A stretch of DNA of 6,623 bases from an uncultured Solirubrobacter sp. (GCA_937871635.1 CALMNS010000477.1:1-6623), one strand, 5' to 3'; shown: positions 1 to 6,180, counted from the stretch's first letter. Numbers and translations are program-made. Notes: generated by a model from the sequence alone, not told the origin.

Positions 1-10
1 TCCTCGGGCT

Positions 11-31
11 CTTCCCGTCGCCCGCGGGAAG
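11..31 (-). terminator. Hairpin just past the methyltransferase stop
   Basis: Two perfect 7-base arms, CTTCCCG at 11-17 and CGGGAAG at 25-31, are separated by a 7-base loop. The hairpin begins 8 bases beyond the methyltransferase stop codon on the minus strand. No T-run follows, so this is at best a factor-dependent or weak terminator. The role is inferred from position only. Confidence 0.35.
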
Positions 32-39
32 CTGACGCC

Positions 40-759
40 TCAGCGCAGCCGCGCGGCGACGGCCTGCGCCCCGTGCGGGGAGCCGTCCGTCTGGCGCCGG
101 TGCACGTAGGTGCGCTCGCCGAGCTTCTCGGCGTCCACCCGGGCGAAGAAGTCGACGAAGAAGTCGGGCAGGAGCACGTCGGAGACCGCGAAGGCGAAGA
201 GCCCGCCCGGCCGCAGCAGGCGCTCGAGCGTCTCGGCGAGCAGCTCGAGCGGGATGTGCCCGGAGCCGATCGCCGAGACCGCGACGACCGCGGTGAAGTC
301 GTGGGCGGCGAGGGTCTCGAAGGTGCCGGGCGCGGCGGCCAGGTCGGCCACCGTGAAGGCGTCGTAGACCCCCGGACGGTCGCGCGCGGCGGCCTCGCGC
401 GCGGCGGGCTCACGGTCGAGCCCGACGAGGAACCCCACGTCGGCCTCGCGCCGCAGCAGGGCGCCGCCGATCCCGCTGCCCGCCCCCAGGTCGAGGACGC
501 GCTCGCGCGCGCCGTCGCGGCCGAGCGAGCGCAGCGCCTCGGCGTAGAGCCCGACGACCACGTCGGCCGAGCCCATGCCGAGCTCCTCGTAGAAGACCCG
601 CTCGTAGAGTCCCGGGACGGCGTAGAGGGCGGCGTAGTCGTGGAAGCCGACGCGTACGCGCTCCCCCGGCGGGCCGTACTCGATCCACTCCTCACGACCG
701 GGGGAGAAGGCGATCTCCCCGAGGTCGGCGGCCACGCTCACGTCCGCGTTCTTACCCAC
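40..759 (-). CDS. Class I SAM-dependent methyltransferase
   Basis: This 239-aa protein is predicted to be a soluble Rossmann-fold methyltransferase that uses S-adenosylmethionine. Motif I is VLDLGAGSG at residues 88-96, followed by an acidic residue at the end of strand beta-2 in VGLDRE. A later LLRPGGLFAF segment matches the usual beta-5 region (motif III/post-III, 'L+PGG'). The C-terminal stretch contains DVLLPDFFVDFFARV and a basic end. The substrate cannot be told from sequence; the layout resembles trans-aconitate/TPR-associated or biotin-type small-molecule methyltransferases only in a general way. No ATG is available near the 5' end. I chose GTG at 759, but a GTG at 741 has a better upstream purine stretch (GGGTAAG), which would give 233 aa. 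The gene diverges from the Rieske-suf operon across 60 bp, so the two promoters must lie close together. Nothing links it functionally to Fe-S assembly. Confidence 0.85.
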   Translation of the reverse strand: MGKNADVSVAADLGEIAFSPGREEWIEYGPPGERVRVGFHDYAALYAVPGLYERVFYEELGMGSADVVVGLYAEALRSLGRDGARERVLDLGAGSGIGGALLRREADVGFLVGLDREPAAREAAARDRPGVYDAFTVADLAAAPGTFETLAAHDFTAVVAVSAIGSGHIPLELLAETLERLLRPGGLFAFAVSDVLLPDFFVDFFARVDAEKLGERTYVHRRQTDGSPHGAQAVAARLR

Positions 760-780
760 GATCCGAACCGGCCCAACCGC

Positions 781-786
781 TAGACT
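781..786 (+). promoter_or_regulatory. Candidate -10 box of the Rieske-suf operon
   Basis: TAGACT fits the TAnnnT form common in actinobacterial -10 elements. It lies in the only non-coding stretch before the operon and would place the transcription start near 793, about 27 bases ahead of the Rieske ATG. I see no convincing -35 hexamer at the right distance. Confidence 0.35.
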
Positions 787-791
787 GAAAG

Positions 792-808
792 CCGACCGCT
801 GTGGTCGG
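792..808 (+). promoter_or_regulatory. Perfect inverted repeat, possible operator or leader hairpin
   Basis: CCGACC, a 5-base spacer GCTGT, then GGTCGG form a perfect 6-5-6 palindrome. It sits between the candidate -10 box and the Rieske start codon, at the predicted transcription start. That is where a repressor dimer would act, and in RNA it could fold as a short 5' leader hairpin. It does not match the ACACT-N5-TGTGA type I recall for mycobacterial SufR. Which regulator binds, if any, is unknown. Confidence 0.35.
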
Positions 809-819
809 ATTACTTCCTG

Positions 820-1137
820 ATGAGCCCCCTGATCGACATCTGCCCCGTCTCCGAGCTCCCGCCCGGCCAGCACCGCTTGGTCGAGTGGGAGGACCTCGAG
901 ATCGGCATCTTCAACTGCGACGGCGAGCTGCTGGCCATCGAGGACCGGTGCTCGCACGACAACGGCGTCCTCCTCGAGGGTGAGGTCGACGCCGCGGCGT
1001 GCACCGTCGAGTGCCCGCGCCACGGCGCGAAGTTCGACCTGCGTACCGGAAAGCCCCTGAACCTGCCTGCCTACGTCCCGGTGGACACGTTCCCCGTATC
1101 CATCGAGGACGACATGATTCGAGTGGAGGTCGACTGA
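820..1137 (+). CDS. Rieske [2Fe-2S] ferredoxin, non-heme oxygenase ferredoxin type
   Basis: This 105-aa soluble protein carries one [2Fe-2S] cluster on two Cys and two His. Both ligand motifs are visible: C44-S-H46 in RCSHDNG and C65-P-R-H68-G in ECPRHGAKFD, followed by the usual FDLRTGKPL turn. Length and a lone Rieske domain match the small ferredoxins annotated as NirD/BphA3-like or oxygenase ferredoxin subunits. No oxygenase gene lies nearby. Instead it sits 3 bases ahead of sufB. In many actinobacteria a gene of this kind is part of the suf cluster (for example between sufD and sufC in Streptomyces, as I recall), so a role as electron donor to, or client of, Fe-S assembly is plausible but inferred. 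The ATG at 820 has no strong ribosome-binding site. No other in-frame start fits the domain better. Confidence 0.92.
   Translation: MSPLIDICPVSELPPGQHRLVEWEDLEIGIFNCDGELLAIEDRCSHDNGVLLEGEVDAAACTVECPRHGAKFDLRTGKPLNLPAYVPVDTFPVSIEDDMIRVEVD
1125..1129 (+). promoter_or_regulatory. Ribosome-binding site of sufB inside the Rieske gene
   Basis: GGAGG ends 11 bases before the sufB ATG and overlaps the last codons of the Rieske gene. This supports the 1141 start and suggests coupled translation of the two genes. Confidence 0.6.
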
Positions 1138-1140
1138 CCG

Positions 1141-2580
1141 ATGGCGACGACGCCTGAAGTGCTCACCGAGCAGGAGCAGCTCGCCGGGATCGGCGAGAAC
1201 TACGAGGAGAAGTTCGGGTTCCACGACCCCGAGACGGGCTACGCGTTCAAGGCCCCCAAGGGCCTGACCCCGGAGCTCATCCGCCAGATCTCGGCGTTCA
1301 AGGCCGAGCCGCAGTGGATGCTCGACTTCCGCATGAAGGCCTACGAGCACTTCCTGGCCAAGCCGCAGCCCACGTGGGGCTCGCCGATGCTCGCCGACGT
1401 CGACTACGACGACATCCACTACTTCGTCCGCGCGTCGGAGAAGTCCTCGAAGACCTGGGACGACGTCCCCGAGGACATCAAGAACACCTTCGACAAGCTG
1501 GGCATCCCGGAGGCCGAGCGCAAGTTCCTCTCCGGCGTCGGTGCCCAGTACGAGTCCGAGGTCGTCTACCACCAGGTGCGCGAGGACCTCGAGAAGCAGG
1601 GCGTCGTGTTCATGGACATGGACACGGGCCTGCGCGAGCACGAGGACCTCGTCCGCGAGCACTTCGCGACGATCATCCCGTCCAACGACAACAAGCTCGC
1701 GGCGCTGAACTCCGCGGTGTGGTCGGGCGGCTCGTTCGTCTACGTCCCGCCGGGCGTGCACGTCGAGATGCCGCTGCAGGCCTACTTCCGGATCAACACC
1801 GAGAACATGGGCCAGTTCGAGCGGACGCTGATCATCGCCGATGAGGGCTCCTACGTGCACTACGTCGAGGGCTGCACCGCCCCGGTGTGGTCCACGGACT
1901 CCCTGCACTCGGCGGTGGTGGAGCTCATCGCCAAGCCGGGCGCGCGGATCCGCTACACGACCGTCCAGAACTGGTCGCAGAACGTCTACAACCTGGTGAC
2001 CAAGCGCGCCGTCGCCCAGCGCGACGCCACCATCGAGTGGGTCGACTGCAACCTCGGCTCCAAGCTGACCATGAAGTACCCGTCCGTCTACCTGACGGGC
2101 GAGCGGGCGCACGGCGAGGTCCTCTCCATCGCGTTCGCCGGCAAGGGCCAGCACCAGGACGCGGGCGCGAAGATCGTCCACGCCGCGCCGAACACGACGT
2201 CGAACATCTTCGCCAAGTCGATCTCCAAGGACGGCGGGCGCTCCTCCTACCGCGGCCTGCTCGAGGTCGCCAAGGGCGCGACGGGCTCGAAGTCCAAGGT
2301 GGTCTGCGACGCGCTCCTGCTCGACGAGGACTCGCGCTCGGACACCTACCCGACCATCCGGATCGGCGAGGACGACGTCGACGTCGGCCACGAGGCCTCG
2401 GTCTCGAAAATCGGCGAGGAGCAGCTCTTCTACCTGATGAGCCGCGGCCTCGACGAGGAGGAGGCCGGCAAGCTGATCGTCAACGGCTTCATCGAGCCGA
2501 TCGTCAAGGAGCTGCCGATGGAGTACGCGGTCGAGATGAACCGCCTCATCGAGCTCCAGATGGAGGGCTCCATTGGCTGA
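1141..2580 (+). CDS. sufB: Fe-S cluster assembly scaffold protein SufB
   Basis: SufB is the main scaffold subunit of the cytosolic SUF machinery. With SufC (ABC ATPase) and SufD it forms the SufBC2D complex that receives sulfur from SufS/SufU and builds Fe-S clusters. At 479 aa it has full family length. Family signatures run throughout: the N-terminal KAPKGLTPELIRQIS region, VWSGGSFVYVPPGVHVEMPL, FERTLIIADEGSYVHYVEGC, and the C-terminal HEASVSKI-EEQLFYLMSRGL and PMEYAVEMNRLIELQMEGS. There are only three cysteines (C245, C303, C389). The position I align with E. coli C405 is Ser398, as in Gram-positive SufB. His417-Glu418 of the HEAS motif is kept. The Cys245 site, where mycobacterial SufB carries an intein, is uninterrupted. 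ATG with GGAGG upstream; the 3' end overlaps sufD by 8 bases. Confidence 0.97.
   Translation: MATTPEVLTEQEQLAGIGENYEEKFGFHDPETGYAFKAPKGLTPELIRQISAFKAEPQWMLDFRMKAYEHFLAKPQPTWGSPMLADVDYDDIHYFVRASEKSSKTWDDVPEDIKNTFDKLGIPEAERKFLSGVGAQYESEVVYHQVREDLEKQGVVFMDMDTGLREHEDLVREHFATIIPSNDNKLAALNSAVWSGGSFVYVPPGVHVEMPLQAYFRINTENMGQFERTLIIADEGSYVHYVEGCTAPVWSTDSLHSAVVELIAKPGARIRYTTVQNWSQNVYNLVTKRAVAQRDATIEWVDCNLGSKLTMKYPSVYLTGERAHGEVLSIAFAGKGQHQDAGAKIVHAAPNTTSNIFAKSISKDGGRSSYRGLLEVAKGATGSKSKVVCDALLLDEDSRSDTYPTIRIGEDDVDVGHEASVSKIGEEQLFYLMSRGLDEEEAGKLIVNGFIEPIVKELPMEYAVEMNRLIELQMEGSIG
2562..2567 (+). promoter_or_regulatory. Ribosome-binding site that fixes the TTG start of sufD
   Basis: GGAGGG lies inside the last codons of sufB, 5 bases ahead of the TTG at 2573. 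The spacing is good. The following residues (MAELAVAREPEWL) read like a SufD N-terminus, so this non-ATG start is preferred to any later one. Confidence 0.65.
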
Positions 2581-3838
2581 GCTCGCGGTCGCCCGCGAGC
2601 CCGAGTGGCTGACGTCGCGACGGGCGCGGGCGAGCGAGCGGCGAGCCTCGCTTCCGCTTCCCGCCCACAAGGGGAAGCCCGGCTGGGAGTTCACCGAGCT
2701 CGGTACGACCTTCGTGCTCGACGCCTTCGCCGCCGTGCAACCGGGCGAGGGCTCGGGCGAGGCCGAGCCGATGCTCGAGACGCCCCCGGGCGCCATCGAG
2801 CTCGTGCAGGTGGACGGCCGCGTGTCCGGTGAGCCCACCGCGGTCGAAGACGGCCCGGTGGTCATGCCGCTCAGCCTGGCCGTCGAGCGCCATCCCGAGC
2901 TCGTCGAGCCCCACCTGGGGAAGATCGTCCCGCTCGACGGCGGCGACGTGTTCGTCGCCGCCAACGACACCGACTGGACGGGCGGCGCGTTCGTCTACGT
3001 CCCCGCCGGGATCAAGGTCGAGGCGCCCATCCTCCTCACGGCGATCACCGCGGCGGCGTCGACCGCGTTGAACCGCCGCGTCCTCATCGTCCTCGGCGAG
3101 GGCGCCGAGGCCGAGGTCTGGGAGCAGTACCTCAGCGCCGATCCCGAGGCGCAGTCGCTGCTCAACACGGTGGTCGAGCTGCGCGTCGGGCCCAACGCCA
3201 AGCTCCGCTACGTCTGCGGGCAGGACCTCAACGAGAAGTCGTGGATCTTCGGCGCCCAGCGCGCCGAGGTCGACCGCGACGGGTCGCTCGACTGGGTCGC
3301 CCTCGGCTTCGGCGGCGCCAACGGCCGGGTGGCCATGAACACGGTCCTGACCGGGCCGGGCGCGCACGCCAAGGTCACCGGCGCCTACGCGCCGCACGGC
3401 CGCCAGCACGTGGACTTCGACACCACGCAGGAGCACGCGGCGCCCAACTGCACCTCGGACCTCGCCTTCCGCGGCATCCTCGCCGAGCGGGGCTCGTCGG
3501 TCTGGCGCGGGATGATCAAGGTCGATCGCGACGCCCAGCAGACCGACGGCTTCCAGGAGTGCCGCAACCTGCTCCTCTCCAAGCGGGCGCACGCCGACGC
3601 GATCCCCGGCCTCGAGATCCTCGCCAACGACGTTCGCTGCACCCACGCCGCGGCGGTCGCCCAGATCGACCAGGAGCAGCTCTTCTACCTGCGCTCGCGC
3701 GGCCTGCGGGACGGGCCGGCGCGCCGGCTGGTCATCGAGGGCTTCCTCGCCGAGCTCGTCGAGCGCTTCGAGGAGGGTCCGTTCCGCGAGGCCATGGGCG
3801 CCACGATCGAGCGCAGGCTGGAGACGGTGCTGGGGTAG
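2573..3838 (+). CDS. sufD: Fe-S cluster assembly protein SufD
   Basis: SufD is the SufB paralogue that pairs with it through their beta-helix domains in the SufBC2D scaffold. This copy is 421 aa, normal for the family. Recognisable parts are the N-terminal LPLPAHKGKPGWEFTEL segment, a central NDTDWTGGAFVYVPAGIKV stretch that parallels SufB, HVDFDTTQEHAAPNCTSD, and the C-terminal AQIDQEQLFYLRSRGL block. In VRCTHAAAV, Cys356 and His358 match the region holding the functionally important His360 of E. coli SufD; this correspondence is from memory. It starts with TTG, overlaps the sufB stop by 8 bases and has its ribosome-binding site inside sufB, so the two proteins should be made in step. No sufC follows, which is unusual. 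The next thing downstream is a hairpin. Confidence 0.96.
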   Translation: MAELAVAREPEWLTSRRARASERRASLPLPAHKGKPGWEFTELGTTFVLDAFAAVQPGEGSGEAEPMLETPPGAIELVQVDGRVSGEPTAVEDGPVVMPLSLAVERHPELVEPHLGKIVPLDGGDVFVAANDTDWTGGAFVYVPAGIKVEAPILLTAITAAASTALNRRVLIVLGEGAEAEVWEQYLSADPEAQSLLNTVVELRVGPNAKLRYVCGQDLNEKSWIFGAQRAEVDRDGSLDWVALGFGGANGRVAMNTVLTGPGAHAKVTGAYAPHGRQHVDFDTTQEHAAPNCTSDLAFRGILAERGSSVWRGMIKVDRDAQQTDGFQECRNLLLSKRAHADAIPGLEILANDVRCTHAAAVAQIDQEQLFYLRSRGLRDGPARRLVIEGFLAELVERFEEGPFREAMGATIERRLETVLG

Positions 3839-3851
3839 CTTCGGCGGCCGG

Positions 3852-3879
3852 GGCGATCGGGAGGCGCTCCCTGATCGCC
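3852..3879 (+). terminator. Strong hairpin 13 bases after sufD
   Basis: A 12-base-pair stem (left arm 3852-3863, right arm 3867-3879 with T3872 bulged) closes on a GCG loop. It sits between the convergent sufD and MNT-HEPN transcripts and could end both. There is no U-tract on either side, so it is not a classical intrinsic terminator; high-GC actinobacteria often have such U-less hairpins. The gap 3880-3971 shows nothing I can identify. Confidence 0.5.
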
Positions 3880-3971
3880 GCGACCTGGTCTTCGGAGGGC
3901 TCGCCGCCTACCAAACGGCAGCTCGAGCGCTTCGCCGAGGGACCACCGGAGGCGTCGGCGCAGGCCCAGCG

Positions 3972-4249
3972 TCACTTCGAGTCGAGCAGGCTCCGCACCG
4001 CCACGACGAACCGGTCGGCGGTGCCGAGCGCTTCGAGCGCCGCCTCGCGCGAGGACACCGCCGCCTCGTAGTCGGCCTGCTCCCTCGGCTCCTGCTGGCG
4101 AGCCGCTGCGCGGGCGAGATCCGAGTCGAAGTCCCCGGCGGAAACAAGCTCCTCGTGGAAGAGGTGGCCGGGTCGGCGTCGAGCGCCGCTCGTCCGGCGG
4201 CGAGGCGTCGCAGCGCGCCGTCGAACATCTCCTCCGAGCGGGGGCTCAC
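3972..4249 (-). pseudogene. Broken HEPN-domain toxin gene of an MNT-HEPN pair
   Basis: Two halves of a HEPN-like helical protein are visible in different frames. The N-terminal part starts at GTG 4249 (SPRSEEMFDGALRRLAAG, to about 4175). The C-terminal part starts near 4169 (HLFHEELVSAGDFD) and ends in ALEALGTADRF and RSLLDSK at the stop 3974-3972. The join is near 4170. Together they give only about 90 residues, against roughly 120-130 for the family. The missing piece corresponds to the helix pair with the conserved aromatic/Ala-rich stretch and the R-x4-6-H ribonuclease motif. HEPN toxins are RNases that are neutralised by AMP transfer from their MNT partner. Without this segment the product cannot be an active RNase. 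The GTG overlaps the nucleotidyltransferase stop by 4 bases (GTGA), which confirms it as the operon's third gene. A single sequencing slip would explain the frame change but not the missing codons. Confidence 0.72.
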
Positions 4250-4620
4250 GGCCGCTCGAAGAGGGCAACCTTGTCCCGGTCGACCTCCTGCATGAAGAAC
4301 GACTCGATCTCCCGGCGCCGCGCGAGCCACTCGGGCGTCTCCACCTTGATCGAGTACCAGAAGGGCGACTCGCGTTCCTCCTCGGCCTGGTCCCAGACCA
4401 GGTCGACGACATGGTTGCGCGTCCGCCAGTCGGCTCCGCTCAGGATGACGAGCAGATCGACGTCAGAGCCCTCTCCAGAGGGAGGCTCTCCCCGCGCACG
4501 CGACCCGAATAGCCAAATGGCCCGGAGCGCTTCTCCGTAGCGTTCGGCGAGCGCCGCGACCATGCGATCGAGCACGCGCCGCTCGGCGGGCGACAGCGAG
4601 GTCTCCGACAGCGCCGTCAT
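4246..4620 (-). CDS. Minimal nucleotidyltransferase (MNT), antitoxin-type
   Basis: This 124-aa protein has the minimal nucleotidyltransferase fold of the pol-beta superfamily. The motif LFGSRARGE begins at residue 37, with Gly39-Ser40 binding nucleotide phosphates. Asp53 and Asp55 in SDVDLLVIL are the metal ligands, and Glu94 in YSIKVE is a likely third acidic residue. In MNT-HEPN modules such proteins (MntA type) transfer AMP from ATP to the HEPN toxin and silence it. Here the spacing between GS and DxD is 12 residues, two more than the usual ten, because of a PPSGEGS loop. It starts at ATG 4620, overlapping the previous gene's stop by 4 bases (ATGA), and its own stop overlaps the HEPN start (GTGA). 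There is no clear ribosome-binding site, so translation is probably coupled. It looks intact although its partner is destroyed. Confidence 0.85.
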   Translation of the reverse strand: MTALSETSLSPAERRVLDRMVAALAERYGEALRAIWLFGSRARGEPPSGEGSDVDLLVILSGADWRTRNHVVDLVWDQAEEERESPFWYSIKVETPEWLARRREIESFFMQEVDRDKVALFERP

Positions 4621-4868
4621 CGGTCGGCGTCGAGCTCGACTCCCCACGCGCGCGTGAGGGCGCGGGGGAGAACCTCGGGTTCGCCCGCGGCTCCTGGCCC
4701 AGTTCGCGCCTGGTCCGCGGTCGCAGGCAACGCCCCGTGTGGCGCAGGCGCTCCGCGCGCGTAGGCGAGCGCCTCCCGGACCACCGCTGCGGCGTCGGGC
4801 TCCGCCGCTTCGCACTCCGCGACGAACGCGTCGATGTCGTCGTCGAGACCGTAGGGATCCTCGGCCAT
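4617..4868 (-). CDS. Small acidic protein of unknown function, first gene of the MNT-HEPN operon
   Basis: I do not recognise this 83-aa protein. The N-terminal half is strongly acidic and probably helical (MAEDPYGLDDDIDAFVAEC, then EPDAAAVVREALAYARG). The second half is rich in Ala, Pro and Gly and ends in VELDADR. Third codon positions are GC-rich in the first half and less so in the second. The case for a real gene is the context: its stop overlaps the nucleotidyltransferase ATG in an ATGA, it begins at an ATG just after a palindrome, and the same strand continues into MNT and HEPN. The ribosome-binding site is poor. It might be a second antitoxin, an adaptor or a regulator of the module; none of these can be shown here. 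It has no membrane segment and no Cys pair. Confidence 0.55.
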   Translation of the reverse strand: MAEDPYGLDDDIDAFVAECEAAEPDAAAVVREALAYARGAPAPHGALPATADQARTGPGAAGEPEVLPRALTRAWGVELDADR

Positions 4869-4888
4869 GGTCGGAGGGTACCCCGACC
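4869..4888. promoter_or_regulatory. Imperfect palindrome at the start of the MNT-HEPN operon
   Basis: A perfect 8-base palindrome GGGTACCC (4876-4883) is flanked by GGTCG on the left and CGACC on the right, with two extra bases on the left side. It touches the ATG of the small acidic gene on the minus strand. A repressor site (toxin-antitoxin operons often autoregulate) or a translation-blocking hairpin would both fit. Only the symmetry is observed. Confidence 0.3.
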
Positions 4889-4957
4889 CGGCACCTCGAG
4901 ATCCGCCCGGCCGACGGCCCCGTCGCTGCCGTCCGGCTCGATCCATACCGTCGCGCC

Positions 4958-6113
4958 ATGCTCGAGACATCACGCACTGACGGCACCGTCGCGCTGCGGG
5001 ACTCGCGCGGTGAGTTGTTCGCGACCGCGCTTCGCGAGGGGCTCCCCGCCGAACCGGCGGCGGCGGATCTGTAGGAGCTCACGCTGCAGGTGCAGGCTCC
5101 CCTCGATCTGCCGGAGACTCCGCCAGAGCTGGCCCGCACGGCAGTCGAGGTGCTGGCCGCACGGCCCGAGCCGGTGGCGCCGCTGGTGCTCGGCACGATG
5201 GCGCTCTTGGCGCATGAGCCCGTGGCCGCCGAGGCGCGAGGACGCGGTGGCACTCGGCGCGGTGCTCGAGCGTCGCCGGGTGGCCGAGGCGCGGGGAGCC
5301 ATCGTCCTCGTGGAACGTCAGCCCTGCGGCGGCGTGGTGGTCGACGTCGAGGTCACCGAGGCGAGCGCGTCCGGTCGGTTCGCTCGGCGCTGTTCGAGCC
5401 GCCGGCCGGCGCCGTCGTAGAGGAGGTGTCGGTCCAGGCGGTCGCCGGGGAGATCGGCGAGGCGCTGGCCCATATGTGCGATCACGGGGTGGAGCTCGAC
5501 TTTGGAGCTGGTCTGCCGCTCCCGCTCGTCGAACGCGGACTCACCGGGGCGGTGGGCGGGTGGGCGCGGCCGGCCACGGCGCCCCCGCCCGACGCCGAGG
5601 ATCTGGAGGGCGCATCTGCGCACGCGCGCGTCGACGAGCTGGTGGAGGCGTTCGCCGAGCACCTCGAGAACGAGACGGGGGTCTGCGCGCTCCTCGTGGA
5701 GTACGGACCTTGGGTCGCGCACGCCTTCATGACCTCCAAGCTCGAGTGCCGCGAGGGGGAGCTTCACCGGATCACGTCCGCCGACCTGAGCGAGTATCTG
5801 CTCGACCACGCTCCTCGAAAGGGAGCCTCGGACGAGGCAACGCTCATGGCGACGCCTCCCGGGCTGGTCGCCTTCCTGCGGTTCCTCGCCGACGAGGACG
5901 GCCGGGTCGGTGAGGTGCCGGTCGAGGAGCTGGTCGCCGCCGTGGAGCGGCATGCCTCGGCGTTCGACGTCGCCAACCGCGATCCGCGCCGTTGGGATCC
6001 CGGCCAAGACCCGATGGTGGCTCGACCCCACGCCCCGTGCCGCCGCGCCGAAGCGGGCACCGCGCCGGAGGAACAAGGCCGCGAAGGCCTCACGCAAGCG
6101 CAACCGGCGCTGA
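4958..6113 (+). pseudogene. Degraded gene for an unknown protein with a basic tail
   Basis: I do not recognise the family. The coding track begins at ATG 4958 (MLETSRTDGTVALRDSRGE), meets an in-frame TAG at 5072-5074 and resumes in the same frame (VQAPLDLPETPPELARTAVE). It moves by one base near 5237 (DAVALGAVLERRRVAEARG), moves back near 5373 (ALFEPPAGAVVEEVSVQAV) and runs through SADLSEYLLDHAPRK and FLRFLADEDG. It shifts again at the CCC near 6000 to end in WDPAKTRWWLDP and a Lys/Arg-rich tail (RRRNKAAKASRKRNRR). GC-rich third positions follow each change of frame, which is why I treat this as one damaged gene of roughly 380 codons. Alternatively, the TAGGAG could be a true stop plus ribosome-binding site for a gene starting at GTG 5090. 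The segment LLDHAPRK...FLRFLADE recalls the C-terminal part of actinobacterial proteins of unknown function; low confidence. If read as an uninterrupted frame only, it spans 5090-6118. Confidence 0.55.
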
Positions 6114-6180
6114 GCTGATCGGCGATGGTGCGGTGGCCCGCTAGGGGAGCTCCAGCCGCTTCCCGGGTAAGCACCGGGTC

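Noticed and set aside
1873..1875. Looked for an intein at the SufB Cys245 site, where mycobacterial SufB carries one.
   Set aside because: The reading frame passes directly from YVEGC to TAPVW with no insertion.
760..2970. Very long open frame on the minus strand, antisense to the Rieske gene, sufB and the start of sufD, continuous with the methyltransferase (976 codons in all).
   Set aside because: It is codon-aligned with the Rieske and sufB genes, so it stays open simply because these GC-rich genes never use TTA, CTA or TCA. The residues are a low-complexity Arg/Val/Leu/Asp mix with no motif; only the last 239 codons (methyltransferase) are real.
3839..3914. Short minus-strand peptide-like stretch (VGGEPSEDQVAAIRERLP) past sufD.
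   Set aside because: It looks mildly protein-like but is short, has no start or stop of its own and overlaps the hairpin. A gene remnant is possible but cannot be supported.
5318..6103. 261-codon open frame on the minus strand opposite the degraded gene.
   Set aside because: Its composition (Arg/His/Leu/Pro-rich, no motif) is that of a shadow frame. The plus strand keeps better coding character in each segment.
6162..6178. CCCGG/CCGGG hairpin just before the PRC-barrel start codon.
   Set aside because: Only a 5-bp stem in a very GC-rich context, expected by chance.
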